DNA of 64,000 nt from AP-15 sp963788085. Its GTDB lineage: Bacteria; Pseudomonadota; Alphaproteobacteria; ATCC43930; CGMCC-115725. Shown in pieces: positions 9,271 through 18,302 of the stretch. The number at the start of each line of letters is the position of its first letter. Within the stretch, counting starts at the first letter, position 1. Below the pieces are notes generated by a model, which saw only the letters and a list, made by a program, of their open reading frames with translations, had not been told where the DNA came from and did no database searches. The position numbers and the translations under genes were made by a program. Location: assembly GCA_963788085.1 (NCBI GenBank), contig CAWBFS010000017.1, forward strand, positions 248,001-312,000. The letters run 5' to 3'.

Positions 9271-10077
9271 CTATTCCGCGGCAGCTCTCTTGTAATAACT
9301 GCGGGCGTAGTTCAGGAGCGCGCCCTCCGCGACCGGTTCGATCGGCGTGAAGTCCCGATGGGCAATCCACTCCGGCCGCGTCGGCGTGCGGATATAGTTC
9401 GATACCGCGCACAACGTCAGGTAGACGATCCGGCGCGGGTAGGGCGTGATGTTCGGCGCCGAGCCATGCACCAGATTGCCGTGGAACATCAGCACCGAGC
9501 CCGGCTTCCCGGTCGGCGCGACGATGCCGCCTTCCTGCGCCAACCTGGTGACGGTTTCCTTGTCGAGCGTCCATAAAGGATAGGACGTCGTCTCGACATC
9601 GTGTTCGGCCGCCAGGGTCCCGTGCTTATGGCTCTTCGGGATCAGCATCAGCGGGCCGTTGATCGGCATCACTTCGTCCATGAACACGGCGATGTTCATC
9701 GCGCGCGGCTCCGGCATGCCGTCGTCGCGCGCCCAGGTGCCGTAATCCTGGTGCCATTGCCAGACATCGCCCTCGAACGCCGCCTTCGCGTTGATCTTGA
9801 ACTGGTGGGTGTAGACCCCTTCGCCAAAGATCTGCTCCAGCGGCTCGACCAGCCGCGGATGCGCTCCAAGGAGGCGAAACGCCTCGTTATAGGTGTGCGC
9901 GGCAAAAGCAGTCCGCGGCGCGCCGGTCTTCTCCCGCCACACCTCCGGGCGATTTGATTTGTAGATCTCCTCGGCCTCGTCGCGCAGCACCGCGACTTCC
10001 TCGTCGGAGAAGCAGCCGGGCAGGAAGAAATACCCCTCCTCCTCGAACTGCCGGATCTGCTCGGGCGTGAGTTTCAC
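9271..10077 (-). CDS. Phytanoyl-CoA dioxygenase (PhyH) family protein
   Basis: Fe(II)/2-oxoglutarate-dependent hydroxylase. The metal facial triad is visible as HQD (WQWHQDYGTW) and the distal His in FHGNLVHGSAPN, with the Arg for 2-oxoglutarate after it (YPRRIVY). The 268-residue length fits. GTG at 10077 is chosen as start because GGAGGA lies about 6 bp upstream; the ATG at 10119 precedes this ribosome-binding site. It is the first gene of a minus-strand operon with the SAF-domain dehydrogenase and the bicupin, suggesting hydroxylation, then oxidation, of a small organic substrate. Confidence 0.87.
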   Translation of the reverse strand: MKLTPEQIRQFEEEGYFFLPGCFSDEEVAVLRDEAEEIYKSNRPEVWREKTGAPRTAFAAHTYNEAFRLLGAHPRLVEPLEQIFGEGVYTHQFKINAKAAFEGDVWQWHQDYGTWARDDGMPEPRAMNIAVFMDEVMPINGPLMLIPKSHKHGTLAAEHDVETTSYPLWTLDKETVTRLAQEGGIVAPTGKPGSVLMFHGNLVHGSAPNITPYPRRIVYLTLCAVSNYIRTPTRPEWIAHRDFTPIEPVAEGALLNYARSYYKRAAAE

Positions 10078-10220
10078 GGCGTTCCTCCTCTCAAGTATGC
10101 ACCGCCCGGCGGCGGTCATTTCGGTCAGCTCGGTAATATACTCACAACGGGGCGCCCGAGAAACGTCACGGACCGCAACACCAGAGCAGCTTCCGATTAG
10201 GTTGCACTACCAATTCCACC

Positions 10221-10313
10221 TGTCATTGCGAGCGCAGCGAAGCAATCTCGTGCCCACCGAGGACTCCCCGGCATCAGATTGCTTCGTCGCGCGATGCGCG
10301 CCTCGCTATGACA
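10221..10313. repeat. Palindromic repeat (TCATTGCGAGCG type)
   Basis: The arms tgtcattgcgagcgcagcga and its near complement (gattgcttcgtcgcgcgatg...cctcgctatgaca) form an interrupted inverted repeat in the gap upstream of phyH. This sequence class is a widespread intergenic repeat in Bradyrhizobium-like genomes (group knowledge). It could act as a transcript end for converging RNA, but no T-run follows. Confidence 0.75.
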
Positions 10314-10337
10314 CGGGCAATTTGGTCGAAATCTGGT

Positions 10338-10458
10338 CTAGATCAGTCCGAGGTCGCGCAGGCTGGTGTGGCCGTTGCGCCCGATGATCACGTGGTCGTG
10401 CATACCACGCCGAGCGGGGCCGCGGCTTTTTTTTATGTCCTGCGTGACGGCGATGCCT
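10338..10458 (-). pseudogene. Displaced 3'-end fragment of radC
   Basis: About 120 bp matching the last ~39 codons of the intact radC at 18303-19037, in the same orientation. The shared C-terminus reads IAVTQDIKK...HDHVIIGRNGHTS...LGLI. By eye the copies differ at only a handful of bases, plus a lost base near 10407 and a longer T-run (eight against six T) that shift the frame. Homology stops abruptly after gacggcgatg. The JAMM metal-binding region is absent, so it cannot be functional. It marks one boundary of the 10.3-18.3 kb segment. Confidence 0.85.
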
Positions 10459-10605
10459 GTTTCCCTTGCGTCCCGTGGCCGCCGTGCGGGTCTGCCGTTG
10501 CTGAGGGAAGCTCCAGACCGCATAGTTGCCGCAAGATTCTCGGGAATCCGGGAATTGCCGGTTAATCTGTGATCTGTTGAGCATTCGGATATGGGGGGAA
10601 TAGTG

Positions 10606-12187
10606 ATGCAAAGACGAGAAGTGCTGGTTGGCGGCGCGACAGCCGCGGCGGCGGGGCTCTTGTATAACCGTGCTCAAGCGGCCGACGCGCCCCCCGATCT
10701 GGTCGCCGCGCTCGAGCGCTTCCGCGCTTCGATACCCAGCAATTTCGACCGAACCTACGTCGAGAACGCGGTGGTTCCGTTCTTTCTGACCAGCGTTTAT
10801 GCGGGCGAGCGCCCGGCATTGCCGATGATCGACGTCATTCTTACGAAGGAGAATGCGCTGCCTTTCGATCTCTGGGGGTTGATCTACGAGGCGTGGAAGC
10901 CCACTCCCGAAGACGGGGTCACCGTGTTCCTGCAGGGCCTCGAAAAGCGCGGCGACAACAATCTCCGCAAGCGGATCTATATGTCGGCAGTGACACCGGA
11001 CCTGTACCGTCCGATGTACGGGGACAAGGTTGTTGGCCTTTTTCGACCAGTTGCTCGATCCACGCTTCGCCAATAAACCGTTCATGCGACATTACCTTGA
11101 CTACTATTTCAATCTTTACTGGGATTTGCACCTCGGGGTGAAAGCCGACGCGATTCCGCCGCAGGTTCGGGTGATCGGGGAGAGCTTCAACACCGTTCTC
11201 GCGTTTCGAGATCCGACGCTGCCGATCGTGTACGAGAATTACATGGCGGTGCGCTCGCTGCTCCCTTTCCTCAAGACGTGGATCGACGAGCGGCTCGACG
11301 ACATCGCAAATGGCCGTGTTGCTCATCCCGAGAAGACTTTTGCTTGGTACTGGCTGAAGAATGCCGGCAACGGCGAGCATTTCAGCAAGAAGGACGTGGT
11401 CTTCGAGTGCTTCCACAATTTCGTGGCGCTCAGCCAGTGGGGCAACACGATCTTCGGCATCATGTCGCGACTGAACCAGGACGGCGGTGCCCCCGAAGTG
11501 CGGGCGGCCTTCGAAGAGATTATGGGCGGCGACTATGACAACGCGAATGGCGGTCCGTACACGCCGCTTGAGTTGCTCGTAATGGAGCTGTTTCGCACCA
11601 TTTCGCCCAATGGCGGCAGCCTCTCTGCTCTGGAGGATACTCGGCAATCGCAAGCTGGCGATAATTACGGCGATAGCCAATCGCCGTTTGTCAGGTTCGG
11701 ATTGCCCTACGAGCGGCACAGCTTCATGATCACTCCGCACACTTCCACCAGCTTCGACTCACGGCACTGGAAAAACCCGCAGCAATTCGACCCCGACCGA
11801 TACCGAGGCGTGCCGACCAGCGCGCAGATCGATGAAGACAAATGCCGGCAGATCGGCTTTCCCCGCTGTCCCTTCGACATCACGACGTTGCCGGTCAGCG
11901 ACGGCCGCAAGGCCGGGCTGACCAACAGCGGGTTCGGCACAGTGTTCGGCGTGGCCGACGGCAAGCCGCTGCCGGTCTGCGACTATGCCGGGTTCGCGCC
12001 GTTCGGCTTTGGTTACCGGCGCTGTCCCGGCGAGCAGCTGACGATCGAGGTCTTCGCGGATTTCCTGCGCAAGGTGTGGCGCGACAAGATCGCCTTCCGG
12101 AAGCTCAACCTGCCCAATCCGGGAAGGGTCCCAGTCGGGCCCGGCGCGGTCATTGACGACGATATCGGCTTCACCAGACCTGCCTGA
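10606..12187 (+). CDS. Cytochrome P450-like protein with Tat-type signal, frameshifted
   Basis: Heme-thiolate family protein of about 526 residues. The N-terminus MQRREVLVGGATAAAAGLL has a twin-Arg and an Ala-rich stretch ending AQAAD, a Tat-like export signal that is unusual for a P450. P450 hallmarks follow: ExxR (ELFRTISP, near residue 327), the PERF-like FDPDRY, and the heme-ligand loop FGFGYRRCPGEQ with Cys near residue 473. The I-helix region (HNFVALSQWGNTIFGIM) lacks the usual acid-alcohol pair, so normal O2 activation is doubtful. The frame breaks near 11032; removing one base in GGTTGTTGG joins the halves. GGGGGA lies 8 bp before ATG 10606. It could be a peroxygenase- or isomerase-type P450. 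Confidence 0.75.
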
Positions 12188-12585
12188 GCCGGGAACCAAT
12201 TCGACCGGCTTCGGCCGCGCGAACGCTCCTTCGGGCCTCTCCCGAGCTCCGACCTCAAGCGGTCCCCGTCGGGACTATCGCCCCACGGCGCGCCCCCGCC
12301 GTGCAGCCGTCCGCCAATGCCGCCTCCACGTCACCAGGTCCGCCCGCCGCGCCCATCTGGACCCCACCGCTGGCATTGGTCGCGAGGTCGCTGGCGATGG
12401 AATGGCCGTCGTTGGGTTTGGACGGCCGGCAGGTGGCGCTAGGACAACCGATCCAGCTGCCGCGGCTGAGGATCGGCGACGACGCTGCGGCCCTCCGCAT
12501 AAGTCTACTCAAAATGGCGTGATAACGCGGTCAAAATAGGAGCGATCGTCTGAGGGCGCAATTCAAGTTGCGGGCAACTCGTTTC
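12188..12585. other. Gap with no recognised gene
   Basis: High-GC stretch between the convergent P450-like gene and the glycine-zipper gene. Open frames exist on both strands (for example the minus frame over 12255-12512) but show biased Arg/Ala/Pro composition and no family signature or good ribosome-binding site. No clear hairpin with a T-run was seen. Confidence 0.5.
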
Positions 12586-12852
12586 TCACCTTCGCTGTTG
12601 TCCGGCCGCGAAGCCTTGCTGAAAAGCCTGGTCCTGGGCCTGTCTGGACCGGTCAACGAGCAGTCCGCCGAGCAGGCCCGCACCGGCACCGATGCCGGCG
12701 CCGAGCCCGGCATTGCCGGCGATCGCGCCAATTACCGCGCCACCGCCGGCGCCGATAGCCGTGCCGCTGAGCGCGCGTTGCTGAGTTGGTGTCATGTCGG
12801 CGCAGGCGATCACCGGCAAAGTGACAGCGGCGAGTATCAAATACGTTTTCAT
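12586..12852 (-). CDS. Small glycine-zipper lipoprotein
   Basis: 88-residue envelope protein. The signal peptide MKTYLILAAVTLPVIAC ends in a lipobox-like VIAC. The mature part is a glycine zipper (GTAIGAGGGAVIGAIAGNAG and GAGIGAGAGLLGG) that can insert into or associate with membranes, then a polar tail rich in Gln and Arg. Proteins of this kind (YMGG/OmpA-like zipper families) are usual in Alphaproteobacteria. It lies 22 bp downstream of the Rap1a-like gene on the same strand. Function unknown. Confidence 0.75.
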   Translation of the reverse strand: MKTYLILAAVTLPVIACADMTPTQQRALSGTAIGAGGGAVIGAIAGNAGLGAGIGAGAGLLGGLLVDRSRQAQDQAFQQGFAAGQQRR

Positions 12853-12874
12853 GATATCCCCCGAATGAGGTCGA

Positions 12875-13264
12875 TCAGTGTGATGACGGGCACGGATAGC
12901 GTTCGCTCAGAAACCGGAACAACCCGTCGGTGGCCGTTTGGGTCATGCGATCCGGCGCGGCCCGCGCCCAATTGACGAATTCGCCCATCGCCTGCGTTCG
13001 CGTCGGCGGCGGATTTGGCAGGCAGAACAGCTTTGGTCCGCGAAAAGCGGCCATGTTCAGCATCTCTACCGTGACCGCACCCTGCAGATAGCCTTCGCAA
13101 AAGTTGAGGGCCGCCGTCCCCACCCCATTGTCGGGCGTTGCGCTGCAAAGCTCGACCAGATCGCCCGTCGACTTGCCGTCGAAATTTGCTTCGGTTGCGG
13201 CATGTGCGGCACGTGGCACGAGGAATACCAGTGTCGCCGCCGCGATCCATCCTTTGAACGTCAT
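12875..13264 (-). CDS. Rap1a/Tai-family secreted protein
   Basis: 129-residue exported protein: signal peptide MTFKGWIAAATLVFLVPRAAHA, then a small helical domain with conserved cysteines and aromatic residues (LVELCSAT, NFCEGYLQGA, LFCLP, YPCP). This is the pattern of the Rap1a/Tai family, some members of which neutralise type VI amidase effectors in the periplasm. No effector gene is nearby, so an immunity role is not supported by context; many alphaproteobacterial members are orphans. It sits between the GntP permease and the zipper lipoprotein, all on the minus strand. Confidence 0.7.
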   Translation of the reverse strand: MTFKGWIAAATLVFLVPRAAHAATEANFDGKSTGDLVELCSATPDNGVGTAALNFCEGYLQGAVTVEMLNMAAFRGPKLFCLPNPPPTRTQAMGEFVNWARAAPDRMTQTATDGLFRFLSERYPCPSSH

Positions 13265-13318
13265 GTTTCCCCCTCCCGTAAGACCTACCCCAAAACCATC
13301 GGAACCAAGCCGCGAACC

Positions 13319-14773
13319 TCAGAACGAACCGACCCACGATCCAAGCGCTATGACCGCTGCAAGTGCGATGATCGGGCCGACAATTGCGGCCATTACGATG
13401 TCGAAGTAGCTTTCGCGGTGCGTAGAGCCGCAGACCGCCAGCAAGGTCACGACGGCCCCGTTCTGCGGCAGACTGTCGAGCGTTCCCGCGCTCATTACGG
13501 CGATGCGATGCAACAGCGCGGGATCGATGTCGTGCGCGGCAGCAAGGCGCATGTACGTCGCGCCCAATGCGTCGAGCGCAATCGTCAACCCGCCCGAGGC
13601 GGATCCGGTCAGAGCGGAGAGCAAATTGGTCGCCACGGCCAGCGAGACGAGAGGGCCTCCTCCGATCGACAGCACCCACTCGCGCACGATGGCGAATGCC
13701 GGTAATGCGGCGACCACCGCGCCAAAGCCGACAAGGCTCGCGACGCTCAAAATCGGCAGGACCGACGCGTTGGCGCCCGAATCCATTGTCTCGCGCACCC
13801 CGGGCAGGCGCCGCCAATTGACGACCACGACGGTGATAATCGCAGTCATGAGAGCACTCACCACCGACCACACTCCGCCCACTGCGGCGAGCGAGGTCGC
13901 GCCAAACCGCTCCTGGGCCAGGAACGATACATCGAGGCTTGGGAGAACGACCAGCGTCATCAGAACATTGACGCTCACCACTACCAGGAGCGGCAACGCC
14001 GCCAAGCCAATCGGCGGCGCCTCCCGGGCCGGGTGGCCACGATCGACCTCGGGGGGATCGAACTCGTGCGAAGTAGTGGCGCGCTGGCGCACGGTTTCGT
14101 CTTCGACCACCGCGTCGACCGGAACGGGGGAGGCTAAGCCAAATCCTTCGCCTTTGCTGCGGGCCGCGGCGGCGGAGCGCCCTAGCCACCATAAGCCGAA
14201 GGCGAGCATGATCGCGGAAGCAATGATCCCGAGACCGGGCGCTGCCAACGGTGTGGTGCCAAAGAACGGCATCGGGATCGCATTTTGGATGGCCGGGGTT
14301 CCGGGCAATGCCGACATCGTGAAAGTCGAGGTGCCCAAAGCGACCGCGGCGGGAATCAACCGATTAGGAATCTCCGCCGTGCGGAACACGGCCTGCGCCA
14401 TCGGCACCAGTACAAAGAACGCGACAAAGAGGCTGACGCCGCCGTAAGTGACCAGCGCGCCGGCAAGCACGACAGTGAGGATCGCGCGCTGCGGCCCCAG
14501 CTTCTCGGTCATGAAACTGGCGATCGCGGCGACCGAACCACTGTCCTCCATCAGCTTGCCGAACAGGGCCCCAAGCAGGAACAACGGGAAAAACTGCGCG
14601 ATAAAGCGCGACCCGTTGTCCATGAAGGTCTGCGTCCAGTACGGAAGCGTCGGTCCTCCCGAGAAAGCGGCGGCGATCAGCGCCGCCGCAGGGGCCAGGA
14701 GCAGGATGCTCCAGCCCCGATACGCCAGCCAGACGAGGAGCACGAGGCCGAACAGGATGCCGAACAACCCCAT
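13319..14773 (-). CDS. GntP-family permease
   Basis: Inner-membrane carrier of 484 residues with about 12 hydrophobic segments, of the gluconate/H+ symporter (GntP) superfamily. Typical features are the N-terminal GILFGLVLLVWLAYRGWS, the re-entrant-like stretch LFLLGALFGKLMEDSGS, and STFTMSALPGTPAIQN. Likely substrates are organic acids or sugar acids. A charged cytoplasmic loop (residues about 205-245) separates the halves. It starts 4 bp after the patatin stop codon, so the two genes are co-transcribed and probably translationally coupled. Confidence 0.85.
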   Translation of the reverse strand: MGLFGILFGLVLLVWLAYRGWSILLLAPAAALIAAAFSGGPTLPYWTQTFMDNGSRFIAQFFPLFLLGALFGKLMEDSGSVAAIASFMTEKLGPQRAILTVVLAGALVTYGGVSLFVAFFVLVPMAQAVFRTAEIPNRLIPAAVALGTSTFTMSALPGTPAIQNAIPMPFFGTTPLAAPGLGIIASAIMLAFGLWWLGRSAAAARSKGEGFGLASPVPVDAVVEDETVRQRATTSHEFDPPEVDRGHPAREAPPIGLAALPLLVVVSVNVLMTLVVLPSLDVSFLAQERFGATSLAAVGGVWSVVSALMTAIITVVVVNWRRLPGVRETMDSGANASVLPILSVASLVGFGAVVAALPAFAIVREWVLSIGGGPLVSLAVATNLLSALTGSASGGLTIALDALGATYMRLAAAHDIDPALLHRIAVMSAGTLDSLPQNGAVVTLLAVCGSTHRESYFDIVMAAIVGPIIALAAVIALGSWVGSF

Positions 14774-14777
14774 CGCG

Positions 14778-15821
14778 TCACACGCTGTTCAGCAAGACCT
14801 CGAGATCATAGGAGGAGCGTTGGCCCAAATCCCCGCTATGCGCCGCGAGGAACGATTCTGCGGCGGCGCGCCCGGCGTCACGAAGCATGCACAGGAAGTC
14901 CCATTCGGCGTTGAGCTTGGAAGAAGAGCCGAGGTTGACCATCAGGTCGCTCGCTACGCGGTGAATGCGCATGCCTGCCCAGAGGGCGCCCTCAGTATCG
15001 CCAGGGTCGCCGATTTGCCGCAGCAGCGCAATCATGCGCAATTCCTTCAGCAGAACTGCATTGAAGGAGACCTCGTTGAGGCGATTGAGGATTTCCCGGG
15101 CGGTCTTCGGTATGCCCGCGCGCTCGACGGGGTTGATCTGCACGAGAATTGTATCGTGTGACTTGCATTCCCGCACCAAGGGCGTGATCGTGGGGTTGCC
15201 GGAATAGCCGCCGTCCCAGTAGTTGTCGCCCTCGATTTCGACGGCCTGGAACATGGTCGGCAAACAGGCTGATGCGAGCAGCACGTCGGGCGTGATCTCA
15301 CGGTTGCGAAACACGCGGCCCTGGCCGGTACGAACATTTGTGGCGGTGACAAACAGCTTGATCGGCGCCCGCCCGAGGCGCTCGAAGTCGATGCATTCCG
15401 CAAGGATTTGCCGCAGCGGGTTGAACCCCCCGGGGTTCAGATCATAGGGCGAGAACAGCCGCGCCATCATGTCCATCGCGACGAAGACGGGCGAATGGTC
15501 CAAGCTCCAGCGGTCGAGGAGCACGTCGAGAAAGCCGCGGCGTAGCGGGCTCAGTAAAGCCGCTCGCGATACGCTGCGCCAGAACGCCTCCAGTGCGGAA
15601 CGTGCCGCATCCGCCCCGCCCTGGGCATGACCGTCGACAAGCACCGCGGCGTTCATCGCCCCCGCGGAGGTCCCCGAGATGCCGTCGATCTGCAGCCAAG
15701 GCTCCTCGAGCAGGCGATCGAGAGCACCCCAGGTAAAGGCACCATGCGCGCCGCCGCCCTGCAATGCGAAATCGACGAGGACAATATTGCGGCTGGAGCT
15801 GTCGGCTTTTTTGTTTGCCAC
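14778..15821 (-). CDS. Patatin-like phospholipase
   Basis: Ser/Asp-dyad lipid acyl hydrolase. The oxyanion hole GGGAHG (residues about 22-27), nucleophile elbow GTSAG (Ser 52) and catalytic Asp in YWDGGYSG are all intact. GTG 15821 is taken as the start, since GAGGGA lies about 10 bp upstream and the protein then begins just before the patatin core; an ATG at 15923 would add 34 residues of low-complexity sequence. It is coupled to the GntP permease downstream. The C-terminal half (RIHRVASDLMVNLGSSSKLN) matches the bacterial DUF3734-type patatins linked to poly-3-hydroxybutyrate-storing bacteria, so a role in lipid or polyester turnover is possible. Confidence 0.88.
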   Translation of the reverse strand: MANKKADSSSRNIVLVDFALQGGGAHGAFTWGALDRLLEEPWLQIDGISGTSAGAMNAAVLVDGHAQGGADAARSALEAFWRSVSRAALLSPLRRGFLDVLLDRWSLDHSPVFVAMDMMARLFSPYDLNPGGFNPLRQILAECIDFERLGRAPIKLFVTATNVRTGQGRVFRNREITPDVLLASACLPTMFQAVEIEGDNYWDGGYSGNPTITPLVRECKSHDTILVQINPVERAGIPKTAREILNRLNEVSFNAVLLKELRMIALLRQIGDPGDTEGALWAGMRIHRVASDLMVNLGSSSKLNAEWDFLCMLRDAGRAAAESFLAAHSGDLGQRSSYDLEVLLNSV

Positions 15822-15981
15822 CAGTGTCGTCCCTCTCGGATCAAAAACAGAGCGACAGCCCTGCGATGGTGCCGCTATGGCGGCCCGGTCGCTCCCTAAA
15901 GCAAATTTGAGCCCATCGCGCACGCATCGCGAGCCCGGATACCGAATAGAGCGTTTTCGTCCGACCGGCCGATGCTCGTGT

Positions 15982-15987
15982 TATACT
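15982..15987 (+). promoter_or_regulatory. Candidate -10 box of a leaderless transcript
   Basis: TATACT lies 7 bp upstream of the ATG of the ceramidase-like gene (15994). No ribosome-binding site lies between them. If transcription starts about 7 bp after the box, the mRNA would begin at or next to the start codon. No convincing -35 is visible at 16-18 bp. Confidence 0.35.
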
Positions 15988-15993
15988 TTAGAC

Positions 15994-16731
15994 ATGAATG
16001 TCGGCGCCGCGAAGGAAAATCTCCCCGTTGTTGTCCTCTTCGGTCTGATGACAGCGTCGCTGGCCGGATTGTTGGTGCTGCCTGCGATACCCCAAGATCA
16101 GAGCTACCACTTGTTCGCCGACTGCCGCGCTGTGGCCGGCATCCCAAATTTCTGGAACGTCGTCTCGAATATTCCTTTCATCGCAATCGGCGCCGCGGGC
16201 TTGTGGCGATTTCGTGATGATCTGGCGACCATCGTCCTGTTCCTGGGGTTTTTTCTGACCGGCATTGGCTCGTCCTACTATCACTGGAATCCGAACGACG
16301 GCACCTTGTTCTGGGACCGCTTACCGATGACGCTGAGTTTCGCGGCAATCCTCGCCCTCGTGGTCGAGGAGCGCGTGAACGCAAGGGCCGGAGCTATTCT
16401 GCTTTGGCCAGCGCTGGCCATCGGCTTGTTCAGCCTGTTGCTGTGGCGCTGGATCGACGACCTGCGGCTCTATTTCTGGGTGCAGTTTTTCCCCGGCCTC
16501 GCTGTACTGTTGCTGTTTCTGCTGTATCCGCCGAAGTACACTGGAACTTTTTATTGGATCACCGCCGTAGCACTCTACGCGCTCGCCAAAGTGTTTGAGT
16601 TCTCCGATGGTGCGATTTATTCCGTCGGATACGTGTTGAGTGGACACACGCTCAAACACCTCGTGGCCGCGGCCGCTTGCTTCGCGATCTTGAGATATTT
16701 TCAGACGCGTCGCCCGATTAGTTGCCAATGA
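15994..16731 (+). CDS. Ceramidase-like seven-helix membrane protein (CREST superfamily)
   Basis: 245-residue polytopic membrane protein with about seven hydrophobic segments. Residues expected for alkaline-ceramidase-like metal-dependent hydrolases are seen: Ser/His in GIGSSYYHWNPND, the Asp in WDRLPMTLS, and the C-terminal HTLKHLVAA pair of His. The predicted action is hydrolysis of an amide or ester bond in a membrane lipid. It is transcribed away from the patatin and toward the lipoprotein gene, whose stop is only 3 bp beyond. Bacterial members are little studied, so the substrate is open. Confidence 0.75.
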   Translation: MNVGAAKENLPVVVLFGLMTASLAGLLVLPAIPQDQSYHLFADCRAVAGIPNFWNVVSNIPFIAIGAAGLWRFRDDLATIVLFLGFFLTGIGSSYYHWNPNDGTLFWDRLPMTLSFAAILALVVEERVNARAGAILLWPALAIGLFSLLLWRWIDDLRLYFWVQFFPGLAVLLLFLLYPPKYTGTFYWITAVALYALAKVFEFSDGAIYSVGYVLSGHTLKHLVAAAACFAILRYFQTRRPISCQ

Positions 16732-16734
16732 TGG

Positions 16735-18048
16735 CTATTTGCGATTCCGGAAGTCCGGCTGGCTTTCCAGTGCCGAAAGCTTGTCCAGCATGGAAGCGAC
16801 CTCGGTGCGCTGCGTCTTGATATAATCGTAAAAGAGACGCTCCACCCGGCGGTAGGGCGTGCCGCGAACGCTGGCGAGCATGTCGCGCTTCTCGTCATGG
16901 CTTGCCAGGATCGCATCATATTTGTCGCCAAAATAGTGGAGGTTCGCGCCTAGGTTTACGAACCGCTCGTCCGAGAGCAGGTCGATGGCATGCTGCGTCT
17001 TACCCATCCTGAATGGCGATTGAAGCGTGAAGAGCCGAAACGCCGTGTCATAGAGGTCGTTGGGCTCGTGGACCGGCAGCGTCTTCAATAGTGCGCCGTG
17101 CCGCGTCGGCAGCCAATGGAATTCATGGAGCGCGTCTCGCTCCGGTCCGTCCTTTTGAATTTCCCGGTAGTCGTCGATAGCCCTCTCGGTACCGAGCTCG
17201 GCCAGATTGACGAACTCGTTTGCGGGCACTGCCAGGTTGAATAGTTGACGAAACTTCACGGCCCGTACCGATAATGGCGACCAGATATTCGCGGCCGCCA
17301 AGGCGTTCCGCAAAGTATGGGAACAGTTGTCGGCCCAGACACTCCAATTGTAGTCGGCTTCTCCCTCAGCGTATTCGCGGTTTTTATCGTTCAAGAAGGC
17401 GATGACCTCATCCAGCATTGGCTCTGTCACGGGAAGGCGCGCGCAGAACACCGACCGGGCGAACCGGAGGGCGAAGTCAGTACCGACACCCTCGTTCTCA
17501 ACGAAATTCTCAAGGTCCGCTCCCTCCCCGGCGCTCGGGTAGTCATGAAAATCGACGCCTTTGTAGACACCCTTGGCGATCGCATCGCGCACGGCGGCTT
17601 CGAAACTGGCCTGAGTGAGGCGCTCGCCGGTTCTGAGGTTGCCCTCATAGAAGAGTTCGTAGCCTGGAACGGCCACCCAATTGACGTTGCGAAACCAGCG
17701 GCCCACGCTGACACCGGCACCATGCTCGGAGTCGTCGAGCTCCGTCGCAGCCACCCGGCATCGCCGCAGCTGCGGGTAGGGCGCCTGCTCGTCCTTGCAG
17801 GCACCCTTGACGTACATGACTGCGTGGCCTGCAACCCCGCCCTCACCCTTCAGCTTGGAACGGAATTGGCTCGTCGCGCAGAGCTCCACGTAATAAGGGA
17901 AGAGCTGATCGTAGACGGGGTCGGGGCGGCGCTCGACGATGATGCGGTCCGGCTTCAGCATGAACCGCGACATCACACCGTGATCACCGCAGCCGCTCAA
18001 CAGGCTCGCGGATACAGCGACACTTGCAGCAAAGAACCCGCGGATCAC
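16735..18048 (-). CDS. Putative lipoprotein with NlpC/papain-like Cys-His motif (DUF4105-like)
   Basis: About 437 residues from GTG 18048, which places a lipoprotein signal (RGFFAASVAVSASLLSGC) at the N-terminus; an in-frame ATG at 18129 gives 27 extra residues and is the alternative. GVAGHAVMYVKGAC near residue 70 and WADNCSHTLRNALAAANIW near residue 250 resemble the His and Asn-Cys-x-His elements of permuted papain-fold domains such as DUF4105. This would make it an envelope peptidase or acyltransferase. The family assignment rests on these motifs alone. The gene converges with the ceramidase-like gene. Confidence 0.55.
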   Translation of the reverse strand: MIRGFFAASVAVSASLLSGCGDHGVMSRFMLKPDRIIVERRPDPVYDQLFPYYVELCATSQFRSKLKGEGGVAGHAVMYVKGACKDEQAPYPQLRRCRVAATELDDSEHGAGVSVGRWFRNVNWVAVPGYELFYEGNLRTGERLTQASFEAAVRDAIAKGVYKGVDFHDYPSAGEGADLENFVENEGVGTDFALRFARSVFCARLPVTEPMLDEVIAFLNDKNREYAEGEADYNWSVWADNCSHTLRNALAAANIWSPLSVRAVKFRQLFNLAVPANEFVNLAELGTERAIDDYREIQKDGPERDALHEFHWLPTRHGALLKTLPVHEPNDLYDTAFRLFTLQSPFRMGKTQHAIDLLSDERFVNLGANLHYFGDKYDAILASHDEKRDMLASVRGTPYRRVERLFYDYIKTQRTEVASMLDKLSALESQPDFRNRK

Positions 18049-18302
18049 GTTTTCGCCAATCTGGAAGGGGTGGGAGGGGACGAGCGTGTTCACATTACGG
18101 TCATTAAGAGCATGGGAAGCTCCGATCATCGATAATCCGCGCTGTCATCATGCCGGTTCGCTGCAGCGATGAACAGAACCTTTGGGCCGCATTCAACGAC
18201 CAGACTGCGCCTAGGCCTCCCGCTGTTGCAGTTTCACCTGGTGACCGACGGCGGCGCGCCCTGATCCTCGTCGCCATCGAACAATGCCGCCAACGGCAAC
18301 CG

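Noticed and set aside
12255..12512. 85-codon minus-strand frame in the gap after the P450-like gene
   Set aside because: No ribosome-binding site, low-complexity composition, and no recognisable family.
12875..13264. Type VI immunity role for the Rap1a-like gene
   Set aside because: No amidase effector, VgrG, Hcp or PAAR gene is nearby; the family occurs widely without type VI systems.
13503..14447. 314-codon plus-strand frame opposite the GntP permease
   Set aside because: It is the antisense of a clear 12-helix permease; its Ser/Thr/Pro/Arg-rich translation has no signature.
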